DNA of 64,000 bases from Salvia splendens (lineage: Eukaryota; Streptophyta; Magnoliopsida; Lamiales; Lamiaceae): positions 21,421,559-21,485,558 of the forward strand of contig NC_056041.1 of NCBI RefSeq assembly GCF_004379255.2, written 5' to 3'. Shown here piece after piece: positions 53,956-63,908 of this stretch (its first letter is position 1; each line of letters opens with the position of its first letter). The position numbers and the translations under genes are program-made. Below the pieces are notes generated by a model. That model had not been told where the DNA came from. It saw nothing but the letters and a program-made list of their open reading frames with translations, and searched no databases.

Positions 53956-54518
53956 TTATTTTTGGATACAATTATAATGATAATGAAAAAATAGCAAACC
54001 TTAATGCTAGACATAAAATAGTAACGGTTGGGTCTAAATGTTGTATTGGAGGACAAAATATCATGGTCATGGACTGACTTATTTCTTTTGAATCTCCATA
54101 ATCCAACATTATACTCCATAATTTATATTTAACATGACGACTAATTTCTTTTAAATCGGGAGGAACTAATGCTAATGTCTTTTATAATATTACTATTAGA
54201 TTAATCTTTAAGGAATTATTAATTAAGATCGACAACTTTAATACTAATAATCAACATTGTTCGAAACGGTAGTAATTAGGTGACTCGCCCTAATAACATA
54301 GAAGTCGTTGTTTGGATATCATGATTGTATTTTGAACTGAAGTAGCGAAACCGAAATCATATTCTTGGAATTCTCATGTTTCATCTGTTTTTCTCAACCA
54401 AAAAAGTCACTGCTTTTGTTTACTTATTTTATTTAATTATTTTATTTACCTACTTATTTATTTTAGTAAAAAATAACCCAAAACCTCATTTGTCCAAATA
54501 GTATAGGAAGGTAAGTAC
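53956..54518. other. AT-rich intergenic DNA
   Basis: Nothing recognisable between the Pack-MULE and the next Stowaway. Confidence 0.5.
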
Positions 54519-54757
54519 TCCCTCCGTTCCTTTGTAATAGAGAAGTTTCTTTTCAGCACGAGATTTAATAAAAGTTGTGTTTAGTGAGTTAAGTAAATGA
54601 ATAATAAAGTAGAAAATGAAAAAGGTAGAGATATGAAGAGATAATAAAGTAAGAAAAAAGAAAAGTTGTTGCTTTTTGGCAAAAAAGGAAACGACTCAGC
54701 TATAGTGGAACAACCCCAAAAAGGAATACGACTCCGCTACAAAGGAAACGAAAGAAG
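54519..54757. mobile_element. Stowaway MITE
   Basis: Terminal repeats CTCCCTCCGTTCCTTTGTA / CTTCTTTCGTTTCCTTTGTA, TA on both sides, typical interior with ATAATAAAGTA motifs. The right arm is partly doubled (CAGCTATAGTGGAAC and CCGCTACAAAGGAAACG). Confidence 0.88.
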
Positions 54758-54937
54758 TATTAGATAGCCAGTTTGTGAATTTATTCCATGTGTTCAATAC
54801 TCTGTGCTTATATTTAATTACAATAGATCTACTTTGTATACTTGCAGATACTTTTAAGGCTAATAAATTGTGCATCACCAACTTTCCCCTTGCCCTTATC
54901 ACCAACACCTGCTTTTATCACCGACTTTTCGGAGTTC

Positions 54938-55088
54938 GATCCCCTGCTTTGCTCAAACCACAACAGGGGTTGTTGTGCCTCACTCATCACTATTATTTTA
55001 ATATTAAAATTAATTTTATTTTTATTAATAAAATATATGCTTGTGTGTGCACAGCAGCCCTGTTGTGGTGGGAGCACAGCAGGGGATC
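54938..55088. mobile_element. Small foldback MITE, 151 bp
   Basis: Inverted arms of about 40 bp (GATCCCCTGCTTTGCTCAAA and GATCCCCTGCTGTGCTCCCA on the minus strand) around an AT-rich centre. It lies between two direct copies of CTTGCCCTTATCACCAACAC (near 54900 and 55108), so it interrupts an older tandem repeat. Target duplication not resolved. Confidence 0.6.
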
Positions 55089-56584
55089 CAAGTCTCTGAC
55101 TTTTCCCTTGCCCTTATCACCAACACCTGCTGCTCTTATTAGTGGCACTTAGAGCACCCACAACCGTGCTCTTGCCAACGAGCACGGTTGTGGGCCCGGC
55201 GTCACTATTCCTGCATGCTCTTCCGCAAGAGCACAACACCCACAACTGTGCTCTTCCGCAAGGACGAGCACAATTCATTTTAAATAAAAACATTCCCATA
55301 ACATTAAAATTCATTAAAAAAACCAAAATAATATTACAAATAAAATAAAAAAAGACATAATTAAAATCCTAAAAATTAAAAATTACATAATTAAAATCCT
55401 AAAAATTAAAAATTACATAATTAAATTCATAAAATTAAAAAAACCCACTACGCGTTGCCGAATTTCGCCCACATGTGTTTGATTAGGTCTTCTTGTAGCT
55501 CAACGTGGGTTCGGGTATCGCGCATTGTGTGCCTTGTTTTGATCCTCTCACCCACCGTCATATGCACACCTCGGCGTGGGGGAGAGCTCGCGCTTGAGCT
55601 TTCGGCTTCATCCTCGTCGTAGAAGCTAGCCGCCCTCGGTCCTTCGTCGGCTATAATCATGTTGTGTAAGATAATACACGTGTACATGATGTCGGCGATA
55701 ATATTCAAGTACCACAGCCGAGCCGTGGCCTTCACAATGTTGAATCGGGCTTGAAGGACCCCAAAGGCTCTTTCGACGTCTTTCCGCGCGGACTCTTGAC
55801 GCTGCGCAAAAAGAACCCGTCTCGGGTCTTGCCGGTTGCTGAGCGTCTTCACGAAAGTCGACCACCTTGGGTAGATACCATCGGCGAGATAGTAACCCAT
55901 GTGGTATGTATTTCCATTGACGGTGAAGTCGATCGTCGGTGCTACACCATTCAACACATCATTGAAGAGGGGTGAAGAATAGAGCACGTTCAAGTCGTTG
56001 TTGGATGCGGCAACGCCGAAATATGCATGCCAAATCCATAGGCGGTAGTCGACGACCGCCTCAAGGATAAGTGTTTGGCCGCCTCCTTTGTGGCCGCTTA
56101 AGTGTTGCCCCTCCAAGCAGTCGGGCAATTCTTCCACCTCCAATGCATGCAGTCAATGCTGCCAAGCATTCCGGGAAAGCCATGGACTGATTCGTGAAGA
56201 CGAAGCAACCGTTGGCAATCATCGATGGTGGGTGCCCGAATGAATTCATCACCGAAAGTTGTACGAACGCCCTCGCAAAAAATTTTAAGACAAAGGATTC
56301 TAGTGGACTCACCGATATGCAAATACTCGTCGAAGAGGTCGGCCGTTTGCCCAGTAGCGAGTTGTCGGATGGCACACGTACACCTTTGCAACGACGTGAT
56401 CTTTGCCGGCCAGCTACATCTAGACCTGTTTGGAAGAATTCAACACGGGCGGACAATGTGTTGACAATACGCATAAACAGGCGCTCTGACATGCGAAAAC
56501 GGCGCCTCAAGTAATCTGCCGGAAACCGCGGCTGGTCGCAGTGGCGGACGCAGGAAATATTAATAGTAGGGGCTTAATCATATA

Positions 56585-56823
56585 CTCATTTCATTTACTA
56601 AAAATAGAAATTCTGAAAACGGTATGAGTTTTAATGCAAAATCGGTAAAGTAAAAAAAATGAAAAAAAAATAAAAAAAATTGATAAAATATGATAGAGAA
56701 GGAGAAAAATATAGGGAAATTAGTGTTAGTGGATTGTGTGTCCATTTTCTAAAATGAAAAGTTTCTATTTTTAACAAATGGTTTTTAAATGAAAGAATTT
56801 TTATTTCTAGTAAATTGATGGAG
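56585..56823. mobile_element. Stowaway MITE (inside hAT, inside Harbinger)
   Basis: TA + CTCATTTCATTTACT at the left; minus-strand right end CTCCATCAATTTACT + TA; interior with GAGTTTTAATGCAAAATCGG. Confidence 0.75.
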
Positions 56824-56843
56824 TATATTTTTATTATATTATA

Positions 56844-57065
56844 CTCCTCCGTTCCAAGGTAATTGTGTCGTATTCTTTTTTTTATTGTCTCAAAGTAGTT
56901 AAGTCATTTACTTTTTTGGTAAAAATATTATCTTCTCTTATACTTTATTCTTTTTTCATCTCTCTTATTTTATTTCATCTCTTACTTTACTCTTTCCACT
57001 TTTAACATTTAACACATCAATTTCTTAAGTATCGTGTCTAAAAAAATGCTTCACCTGTCTTGAGT
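56844..57065. mobile_element. Partial Stowaway-like MITE
   Basis: Left end TA + CTCCTCCGTTCC and interior CTTACTTTACTCTTTCCACT. The right terminal repeat is weak (GCTTCACCTGTCTTGAGTC). Confidence 0.5.
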
Positions 57066-58462
57066 CGGGCTCATATTATATACTAGTATATATGAAAAAA
57101 GTAATACTTGTATCGTAAAAAATCATATACACTAGTCCAACTCATCATAAATTTAAAATAGCTAAAGGAATTAAAGGAAGTGATGTGAAAGAACTTGGAA
57201 AAGTAGAAAAAATCTGTGTTATGCATTTTAGCTACTCGTATATTTGAAATAAGTTTAACAATTTATGCAACATAGCAAAATGAATTAAGGAAGTTTTCAT
57301 TGGTCAAAATTCATAACTTAGGATAAATTTCATAATCAATTTTATTTTATAAGAGAACATTAATTGGAGATCAAAACGGTACAGTACTTTTAAATGTGAC
57401 TTTCAATACCTAATATAGTAATATTATATCACTAACTTCTTCCCCAAAGTTTCGTCAGCCATTTTCTTCTTTCATTATCTTTTGCAAATTTTCGATCCTC
57501 AAAATTTGTCCAGCCCCTTCACATCATTCAGTTCTAGCAATTTAGTCTGCAATTATATTGGCTTTGGAAGGGCATAAAACTGTTATCATTAATTTTCAAA
57601 AAATTTATAAATAGAAAAAGATGAAAAAAATCTTGTTGGGGAGGGCTTAAGCCCTTCCATCCCTCCACCTGTGTCCGCCAATGGCTGGTCGGCAAAATAG
57701 TCGGCAACGAGCCTTTCGTGGGCTCCCTCCCGGTCACGATTGATGTAGCGGCGAGTTGATCTAGTTGGTTGAGGAGGAGGGGAGGGGGTATTCGCTGCGA
57801 CATATGCATCATAAGCGGCACGATGTTGTTCGTAGTATTCTTGTTCTTCGCGCTCCGCTTCCGCAATAAGATGGGTGAAATCCATTTGAGGTTTTGAGTG
57901 AGAGATGAAGGTGTAGATAAGTTGTATGAAAAATATGAATGAGAGATGATTTGATGTGTGAAATGGATGATGAATGTGTGTATTTATAGATGATTTTGAG
58001 GGAAAAAATATAAAAATAATAAAAAAAATACAGAAAAATGGACAAAAAAACTGCCATTTTTTTATTTTTAATCGATTTTTATAATTAAAAACCGAATTTT
58101 TTTAAAAAAATAATAAATATTCAAATGCAACGGCTATGTCGTTGCCCAATCAGCCGCCGACACGTCACCTGCTCGCTGGCACGGACGTGCTCAATGGATC
58201 GAGCAGCGCCGTGCCAGTGGACAACGTCTTCCGTGCCGCACGGACGGACGGACGGACGCCGTCCGTCCACCGTTGTGGGTGCTCTTACTTTCGCTTTGAC
58301 CTTATCAATGGCCCTTTTCCTTCTTATTACTGCCCATGGACATTCTGATTGTCTTTCCATTACTCTGAACCTTTCCCTTCCATCCTCATTATTATCTACT
58401 GCCGATCATCACCCTTATCACTGTCACTGGCAGTTTACCCATCTTATTTTTCCTCAATAATA

Positions 58463-58658
58463 CTCCCTCCATCTCCAAAGAGTATGAACTTTGTGTTCGA
58501 TGCGAGTTTTAATGTTTTATTGATAAAGTAAGAGAGAAAGATAGAGAAAGTTTTTTAAGTAATGTTAGTGGAGAAAAAAGTTTCCAAAATTAGAATGTTT
58601 ATACTTTTTGGGGATGAACGAAAAAGGAAATAGTGCACACTCTTCAAAGACGGAGGGG
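58463..58658. mobile_element. Stowaway MITE
   Basis: CTCCCTCCATCTCCAAAGAG / CCCCTCCGTCTTTGAAGAG with TA duplication on both sides. Interior has GAGTTTTAATGTTTTATTG. Confidence 0.9.
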
Positions 58659-59772
58659 TAGTTCTCTAGCTACCCATCGCACATAATTATAGGTATGTTG
58701 TCGTTTTAGTTGCATAACTAGCACCTCAGTTGCACCACCTATGTCATCTGCTCCATTTACTTCAACAATATAGAGGTCAACCACCCTGCTTTTTAACTTC
58801 TAATTCAACCATTTCCATGGATGAATTGTTATCAAAAGAGCGCACCAATTCTTCATCTAATTGGCGTTGATTGTCAAATTTTGACGAAGCCGTCAAAAAA
58901 GACCATTTCTGGTCCGTTTTCGTTTATCCGGAATTTAAAAATAAAAAAGTAATGTTCTGAACCAAATCATAAAATATCACATAATTTGGACTAAGAATGA
59001 ACTTTCTTTCTTTTATTACTAATTTCACCCATAATAAAACAGGTATGTAAATTATTAATTTTTAGTTATTCACGAGTCACATTAATTATTTAAGAGACAC
59101 ACGTTACATCATTTTTGTTCCTATAGGATGATTGTGAAAAATTTCAAGAGAAAATTAACATTTAAATCTTTGGCTTAATTTCATAGAGGAATGATATGCT
59201 ACATACCTTATGTAAGCTCCTTATATGAGTACCACCCTCGTTTGACACATGTATAGTGTTGTTCGTTTCGATTTATATATTTAGTTTGATTCTAATATAT
59301 TAAAAAATGTTATTGAAATTTTTAATTTCACAAAAATAATAAAAATCAAAGCTTTATTTGTTACTTTATTAATTTATTTGAAATTATTGAGAAAATGAGC
59401 AAATTGAGCATTGATTATTATGAATATTGTGAAATAAAAAATTTCAATAACATTTTTTAATGTATTATAATCAGACTAAATATATAAATCGAAACGAACA
59501 AATTTAAAGTAGCCTTTGTATTTCTGGCAATTGTATCATATTAATAAATTCTAATAAAATTTGTCATTTAAATTAGGGATATTGACACTTAATATCATGA
59601 ACTTTTAAAAAAGTTGGATTTTTCAACGAATTTTAAAATTGAAAAATAATAGTATCACGAATTTTATTCCAAGTTTATTATTTTCCACTCATAAAAAAAT
59701 TCCAGCAAATAATATTATAATATAGATTTTTTTCGTCAACAACAACTTGTTACGAACATTTGGTGCACATGA
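58659..59772. other. Intergenic DNA with one foldback element
   Basis: No gene recognised. The foldback at 59259-59502 is listed separately. Confidence 0.5.
59259..59502. mobile_element. Foldback MITE, 244 bp, near-perfect hairpin arms
   Basis: Arms of about 75-80 bp: TTGTTCGTTTCGATTTATAT on the left and the same on the minus strand at the right end, with only a few mismatches; the loop is about 90 bp. A transcript would form a long hairpin. Confidence 0.8.
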
Positions 59773-61756
59773 GAGCATCTCCAATGCTGACGGACGTCAA
59801 ATAGCCGTCAAATAGCCTTCACACTGCCACATCATCAGCACTACAATTCTCCTGCCACATCAGCTTGCCACATCAACTGGACATCAAATAGCCATCAAAT
59901 AGCCTTCACACTACCTATCCACATCACTAATAACAATTATATAATTTAATTTACACTTGTATCAACATACGGAATTTAAATTACGAGACAAATACGGAAA
60001 ATTCGAATAATAATATTAAAATTTTTTTATTACATTAATATAAAAAAAAGTACAATAATTAAAAATATTACATTTAAAAAATTACATAAATTTGCATAAA
60101 AACTACCGCCTTGCAGTCCTCAGCGCCCACAACTCTTCAACTAAATCATTTTGCAGTCGAATATGAGCCTCCGTCTGACGCATGTCGGCATGTGCTTGGA
60201 GGAGGGCTTCTTCATCGTGCGGTACCCCACCTCGTACGTTGGCGGTGATGACGCCGTGGCTTGGACCTGCTTCATTATCGTCGGTGGCCCAATCAGTCAG
60301 TTGTACACCTTCATCTTCGACGATCATGTTGTGCATGATAATACAGGCATACATTATATCAGCAATGCAGTCGACATGCCACAAACGCGTTGGTCCCTTA
60401 ACTGCAGCCCATCGAGCTTGAAGCACACCAAATGCGCGCTCCACGTCCTTTCGCGCCGACTCCTGCCGCGTCGCAAAGTAGGCCTTCTTCGGCTCTGATG
60501 CGCACCGGATCGTCTTCACAAAGACGGGCCACCTAGGGTATATCCCATCCGCCAAGTAGTAGCCCATATCATGCTGGTTGCCGTTGGCGACAAAACTGAT
60601 GGCCGGACCGACGCCCTGGCACTGCTCGTTGAAAAGGGGCGACGAGTTGAGGACGTTTAGGTCGTTGTTCGAACCGGCTATCCCAAAATACGCATGCCAA
60701 ATCCACAACCGGTAATCAGCCACGGCCTCGAGGATCATCGTGGGATTTTTTCCCTTGTAGCCGGTCGTGTAAAACCCCTTCCAGGCAGCGGGACAGTTCT
60801 TCCATTCCCAATGCATACAATCTATGCTGCCTAGCATTCCCGGGAACCCGTGCTGATCCCCGTGCATCCGCAGCAAATTCCGGCAATCTTCGGGGGTAGG
60901 CTTTCGGAGATACTGATCACCGAATACTTCGATCACGCCCTGGCAGAAATACTTCATACATTCGATGGCAGTCGTCTCACCGATGTGGAGGTATTCGTCC
61001 CACATGTCTGCCGCGGTGCCGTAGGCCAACTGCCTGATTGCCGCAGTGCACTTTTGAATAGGGGTGTGGCCGGGTCTGCCAACCGCATCGTGCCTGAAGC
61101 GGAAATACAGATATCGCTGCTCCAATTCGTTAACAATACGCATAAATAAGTCCCGCCTCATCCTAAAACGACGCCTGAAATGGTTGGCGTCAAAACGCGG
61201 CTCCTCTGCGAAGTAATCTGTGAACAGGCGCTGATGTGCAGCGTCATGATCACGATGCACCACTTGTCGACGGTGGACAACTGGTCGTGGGCGAGGTGCC
61301 GCCGGCTGCATATAACTCTGCATCCATCGATCAACCTCACGGCTCGTATAGGCATCAAGCTCTTCGTTCATCATACGCTCGTACTCATCCGCATCCCCAC
61401 CACTACCACCGGCATTACTCATTTCTTAAATTGATCTTGTACAGAAAGTAAGGTAGAGAGAGAGTACTCGTTAAAACAAGTGGTGCGAATGAAAATGAGG
61501 TTCAACGCGCGTATATATAGTGTTTTGCGAAAAAAAAAAAAAAAATATTTAAATCCGACGCCGGTTTGGCGCCGATCCGGGAGCCACAATGGCGCCCGTG
61601 AGGATCGGCGTGGGAACCGGCGTCAGCGCGGGAATCGGCATGGCGACGCCGATTTTGACGCCGATTTCGCCCACGCCGGTTCCAATGGTTCGGCGTCAAA
61701 CCGGCGTGGGCGAAAAATCGGCGCTCCGGTGGTGACGCCGACCATTGGAGATGCTC
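59773..61756 (-). mobile_element. PIF/Harbinger element with intact transposase
   Basis: Ends GAGCATCTCCAATGCTGACG (left) and GAGCATCTCCAATGGTCGGC (minus-strand right), with 3-bp TGA on both sides (59770-59772 and 61757-61759). The right subterminal region is GC-rich with many CGGCG palindromic motifs. Length 1984 bp. Only the transposase gene is inside; the second, Myb/SANT-like Harbinger gene is absent. Confidence 0.92.
60103..61422 (-). CDS. PIF/Harbinger transposase (DDE_Tnp_4), full length
   Basis: Uninterrupted 439-codon frame from the ATG at 61422 (MSNAGGSGGDADEYERMMNE), a normal length. The N-terminal part (to about residue 130) includes HFRRRFRMRRDLFMRIVNEL, the usual helix-turn-helix-like region. 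The catalytic core has GSIDCMHWEWKNCP (Asp 201), SNNDLNVLNSSPLF (Asp 254) and ARKDVERAFGVLQARW (Glu 328), so the DDE triad is complete. The family binds element ends with the help of a Myb/SANT-like partner and moves them into TWA-type targets. No introns or stops. It lies about 320 bp inside each end of the element, and the matching non-autonomous copy is 134 bp away. Confidence 0.95.
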   Translation of the reverse strand: MSNAGGSGGDADEYERMMNEELDAYTSREVDRWMQSYMQPAAPRPRPVVHRRQVVHRDHDAAHQRLFTDYFAEEPRFDANHFRRRFRMRRDLFMRIVNELEQRYLYFRFRHDAVGRPGHTPIQKCTAAIRQLAYGTAADMWDEYLHIGETTAIECMKYFCQGVIEVFGDQYLRKPTPEDCRNLLRMHGDQHGFPGMLGSIDCMHWEWKNCPAAWKGFYTTGYKGKNPTMILEAVADYRLWIWHAYFGIAGSNNDLNVLNSSPLFNEQCQGVGPAISFVANGNQHDMGYYLADGIYPRWPVFVKTIRCASEPKKAYFATRQESARKDVERAFGVLQARWAAVKGPTRLWHVDCIADIMYACIIMHNMIVEDEGVQLTDWATDDNEAGPSHGVITANVRGGVPHDEEALLQAHADMRQTEAHIRLQNDLVEELWALRTARR

Positions 61757-61890
61757 TGAAGGAATCCTCTATTCATCACTGTCTTCGTCTGTCACTGCAA
61801 CCAGTCAATCTCCGCACCCAGAAAATATATCAATCATATATCCTTGTGTATATATTATCCAATTGATTGCAATCGACTGAATTTGCATAA
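61757..61890. other. 134-bp spacer between two Harbinger elements
   Basis: Host sequence with one copy each of the TGA and TAA duplications at its edges; no gene. Confidence 0.8.
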
Positions 61891-62963
61891 GAGCATCTCC
61901 AATGCTGGCGGACGTCAAATAGCCGTCAAATAGCCTTCACACTGCCACATCATCAGCACTACAATTCTCCTGCCACATCAGCTTGCCACATCAACTGGAC
62001 ATCAAATAGCCATCAAATAGCCTTCACACTACCTATCCACATCACTAATAACAATTATATAATTTAATTTACAATTGTATCAACATACATAATTTAATTT
62101 ACGAGACAAATACGGAAAATTCGAATAATAATATTAAAATTTAAAAAGTACATTACTTTTAAAAAAAAGTACAACAATTTAAAAAAATTACAAAAAGTAA
62201 AAAGTACATTAATTTAAAAAAGTAAAACAAAATCACTCATCGCCGCCGTCCTCGTCTCCGTCGTCGCCCAACGCTTCTTCACTTCCGTCGGCCGATAGGC
62301 GTTGTCCCCCCCGTGCGTCGCCTGCGACTGTGGAATCATATGTTGCGCCGGTGGCATCATCTGCTGCGCCGGTGGCTGCATGCCGGGTGCCCACCCCGGC
62401 ATCATCTGCATAGGGGGCTGCATGCCGGGTGCCCACCCCGGAATCATCTGCTGCCACGGGTACACGTTGTAGTACCCGCTCATTGGAGGCCAACCACCTC
62501 CCCCAGGAGCCGGGGAAGTATGGGACCCTGCCCCGGGAGTCGGGGGCGTCTGAGACCCTACACCGGGAGCCGGGGGAGTCTGAGACCATCCCCCGGGATT
62601 AACTGGAGTACCTTCGTAGTTGTTCTCCATTGCTCGTTATTGATCTTGTACAGAAAGTAAGGTAGAGAGAGAGTACTCGTTAAAACAAGTGGTGCGAATG
62701 AAAATGAGGTTCAACGCGCGTATATATTGTGTTTTGCGAAAAAAAAAAAAAATATTTAAATCCGACGCCGGTTTGGCGCCGATCCGGGAGCCACAATGGC
62801 GCCCGTGAGGATCGGCGTGGGAACCGGCGTCAGCGCGGGAATCGGCATGGCGACGCCGATTTTGACGCCGATTTCGCCCACGCCGGTTCCAATGGTTCGG
62901 CGTCAAACCGGCGTGGGCGAAAAATCGGCGCTCCGGTGGTGACGCCGACCATTGGAGATGCTC
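61891..62963 (-). mobile_element. Non-autonomous Harbinger element related to the intact one
   Basis: Ends GAGCATCTCCAATGCTGGCG (left) and GAGCATCTCCAATGGTCGGC (minus-strand right), TAA duplication (61888-61890 and 62964-62966). About 240 bp at the left and 330 bp at the right are nearly identical to the element at 59773. The centre has a different ORF (62214-62630). Its right end lies 24 bp before the IDE-type start codon. Confidence 0.92.
62214..62630 (-). CDS. Pro/Gly/Met-rich ORF, probable N-terminal part of the Harbinger Myb-like protein
   Basis: Open frame of 138 codons, ATG at 62630 (MENNYEGTPVNPGGWSQTPP). It is made of short repeats (QTPPAPGVGS, MIPGWAPGMQPP) and ends shortly after a KKRWATTETRT stretch. 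Plant Harbinger ORF1 proteins often start with such a low-complexity Pro-rich region before a SANT/Myb domain; here the SANT domain is missing, so it is probably truncated by the deletion that made the element non-autonomous. The start sits at the same place relative to the right end as the transposase ATG in the sister element, so both would use the same promoter region. Confidence 0.5.
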   Translation of the reverse strand: MENNYEGTPVNPGGWSQTPPAPGVGSQTPPTPGAGSHTSPAPGGGGWPPMSGYYNVYPWQQMIPGWAPGMQPPMQMMPGWAPGMQPPAQQMMPPAQHMIPQSQATHGGDNAYRPTEVKKRWATTETRTAAMSDFVLLF

Positions 62964-62987
62964 TAACTGGATAAGAAAAAAAAAAGC

Positions 62988-63908
62988 ATGGCCTTGGGAG
63001 TAATGAAACCGGAAGACGAGATAATCAAGCCGCGCAATGATAAAAGAGAGTATCGAAGGATTGTTCTCAAAAATAATCTCCAAGTTCTCCTCATCAGCGA
63101 TGCCGAAACCGATAAGGTCTGTAATTTGTACTAGTATTTTTAGCGGTTTTGCGGAAATCTGAAATTGATTAGGCTGTTTCTGAATTTTGCCTTTTTGGAT
63201 TGGATTCGCCTTTTTTTTAATTGCAGTGTGCTGCTTCAATGGATGTCCGCGTCGGTGCTTTCAGTGATCCCGAGGGACTCGAAGGCCTCGCGCATTTTCT
63301 TGGTGAGCAAGTTTTTGGGTGCAAATATGCCTCAATCTGAATGTTTTGAGCTATTCTTTTGTGATGTCATTCAATTTTGATTCTGTTGAATTTTTTATTA
63401 ACTTAATGCCTGTGCAAATGAATTGGATGTCTGGTTTTTCGGAGAGATTTTAGCATGTTAAGTTATGCAATTAAGCATCTGGTTTTCTCCAATAAAGAGA
63501 ATTTCAAAGATTTAGAATGTTAATTTGTTGATGCAAGGCTTTTGAAATGTGCTGGCTAAAATGCCCCCGATGCTTCCCATTTGATTCCTTACTTCAGTCC
63601 TTTGTATTGTGTAATACTGTAATGTTCTTTACCTGCAGATGATTTTGAGTAATTAGTGTATGTATCTTTGGTGTAAGTCCAGATAATGGTTCTGTTACTC
63701 TAATGTGATTCTATTACAGAGCACGTGGTTTTCTATGTTTATATCCATGATGTATTTGCTGGTGAAACTGCAAGTAATAGTTATTCTACCATGTAAAGTT
63801 TGCTAGACTTATATCTGACCGTAATGTGATTTTATCTCAGAACACATGCTTTTCTATGCTAGCGAAAAGTATCCTGAGGAGGACAGTTATTCCAAATACA
63901 TCAGTGAG
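62988..63908 (+). CDS. IDE: Insulin-degrading enzyme-type M16 metallopeptidase, first three exons (continues right)
   Basis: Exons 62988-63116, 63227-63302 and 63841-63908 join in phase (donors GTCTGT, GTGAGC and GTATTT; acceptors TTGCAG and TCTCAG). They read MALGVMKPEDEIIKPRNDKR, EYRRIVLKNNLQVLLISDAE, then CAASMDVRVGAFSDPEGLEG and the inverted zinc motif HFLEH (residues 66-70, His 66, Glu 69, His 70), split by intron 2, then MLFYASEKYPEEDSYSKYIS. This is the N-terminal domain of plant insulin-degrading enzyme-like proteases (Arabidopsis PXM16/At2g41790 type), zinc peptidases of about 970 residues that degrade peptides in cytosol or peroxisome. The conserved start supports this ATG. The rest lies beyond the window. 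A Harbinger element ends 24 bp upstream, so the native leader and promoter may be displaced. Confidence 0.93.

Larger units (their letters stand above)
56539..57683. mobile_element. Non-autonomous hAT inserted in the Harbinger transposase
   Basis: Ends CAGTGGCGGACGCAGGAAAT (left) and CATTGGCGGACACAGGTGGA (minus-strand right), exact 8-bp duplication GCTGGTCG (56531-56538 and 57684-57691). The right end has the same GGGCTTAAGCCC subterminal palindrome as the element at 41938, so they belong to one family. Two Stowaway copies sit inside. Confidence 0.92.
55448..57885 (-). pseudogene. PIF/Harbinger transposase, split by a hAT insertion and frameshifted
   Basis: The N-terminal part is at 57885-57692 (MDFTHLIAEAEREEQEYYEQ to LVADYFADQPL). 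The hAT follows, and the frame resumes from about 56530 with RRRFRMSERLFMRIVNTLSA. A frameshift near 56395 leads to CTCAIRQLATGQTADLFDEY and GSIDCMHWRWKNCPTAWRG. A second shift near 56110 leads to LILEAVVDYRLWIWHAYFG, SNNDLNVL and ARKDVERAFGVLQARF, ending at 55448. The DDE residues (SIDCMHW, NDLN, DVERAFG) are still readable. The family (DDE_Tnp_4) cuts and pastes Harbinger DNA with 3-bp duplications. Two frameshifts and a 1.15-kb insertion disable it. Confidence 0.9.
55152..58284 (-). mobile_element. PIF/Harbinger element, inactivated, with a nested hAT
   Basis: Ends GAGCACCCACAACCGTGCTC (left) and GAGCACCCACAACGGTGGAC (minus-strand right) with the TTA target duplication (55149-55151 and 58285-58287). 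It carries a Harbinger transposase pseudogene on the minus strand. Without the hAT (56539-57683) it would be about 2.0 kb, similar to the intact element at 59773. Confidence 0.9.

Noticed and set aside
54775..55152. 125-codon open frame
   Set aside because: It runs through a foldback MITE and flanking direct repeats; no domain and no codon pattern.
55751..56514. Plus-strand open frames opposite the Harbinger transposase
   Set aside because: Shadow frames of the minus-strand transposase.
61480..61866. 128-codon plus-strand frame rich in Arg/Asn/Gly (and its copy at 62729)
   Set aside because: Translation of the GC-rich Harbinger subterminal region, present in both related elements; not a gene.
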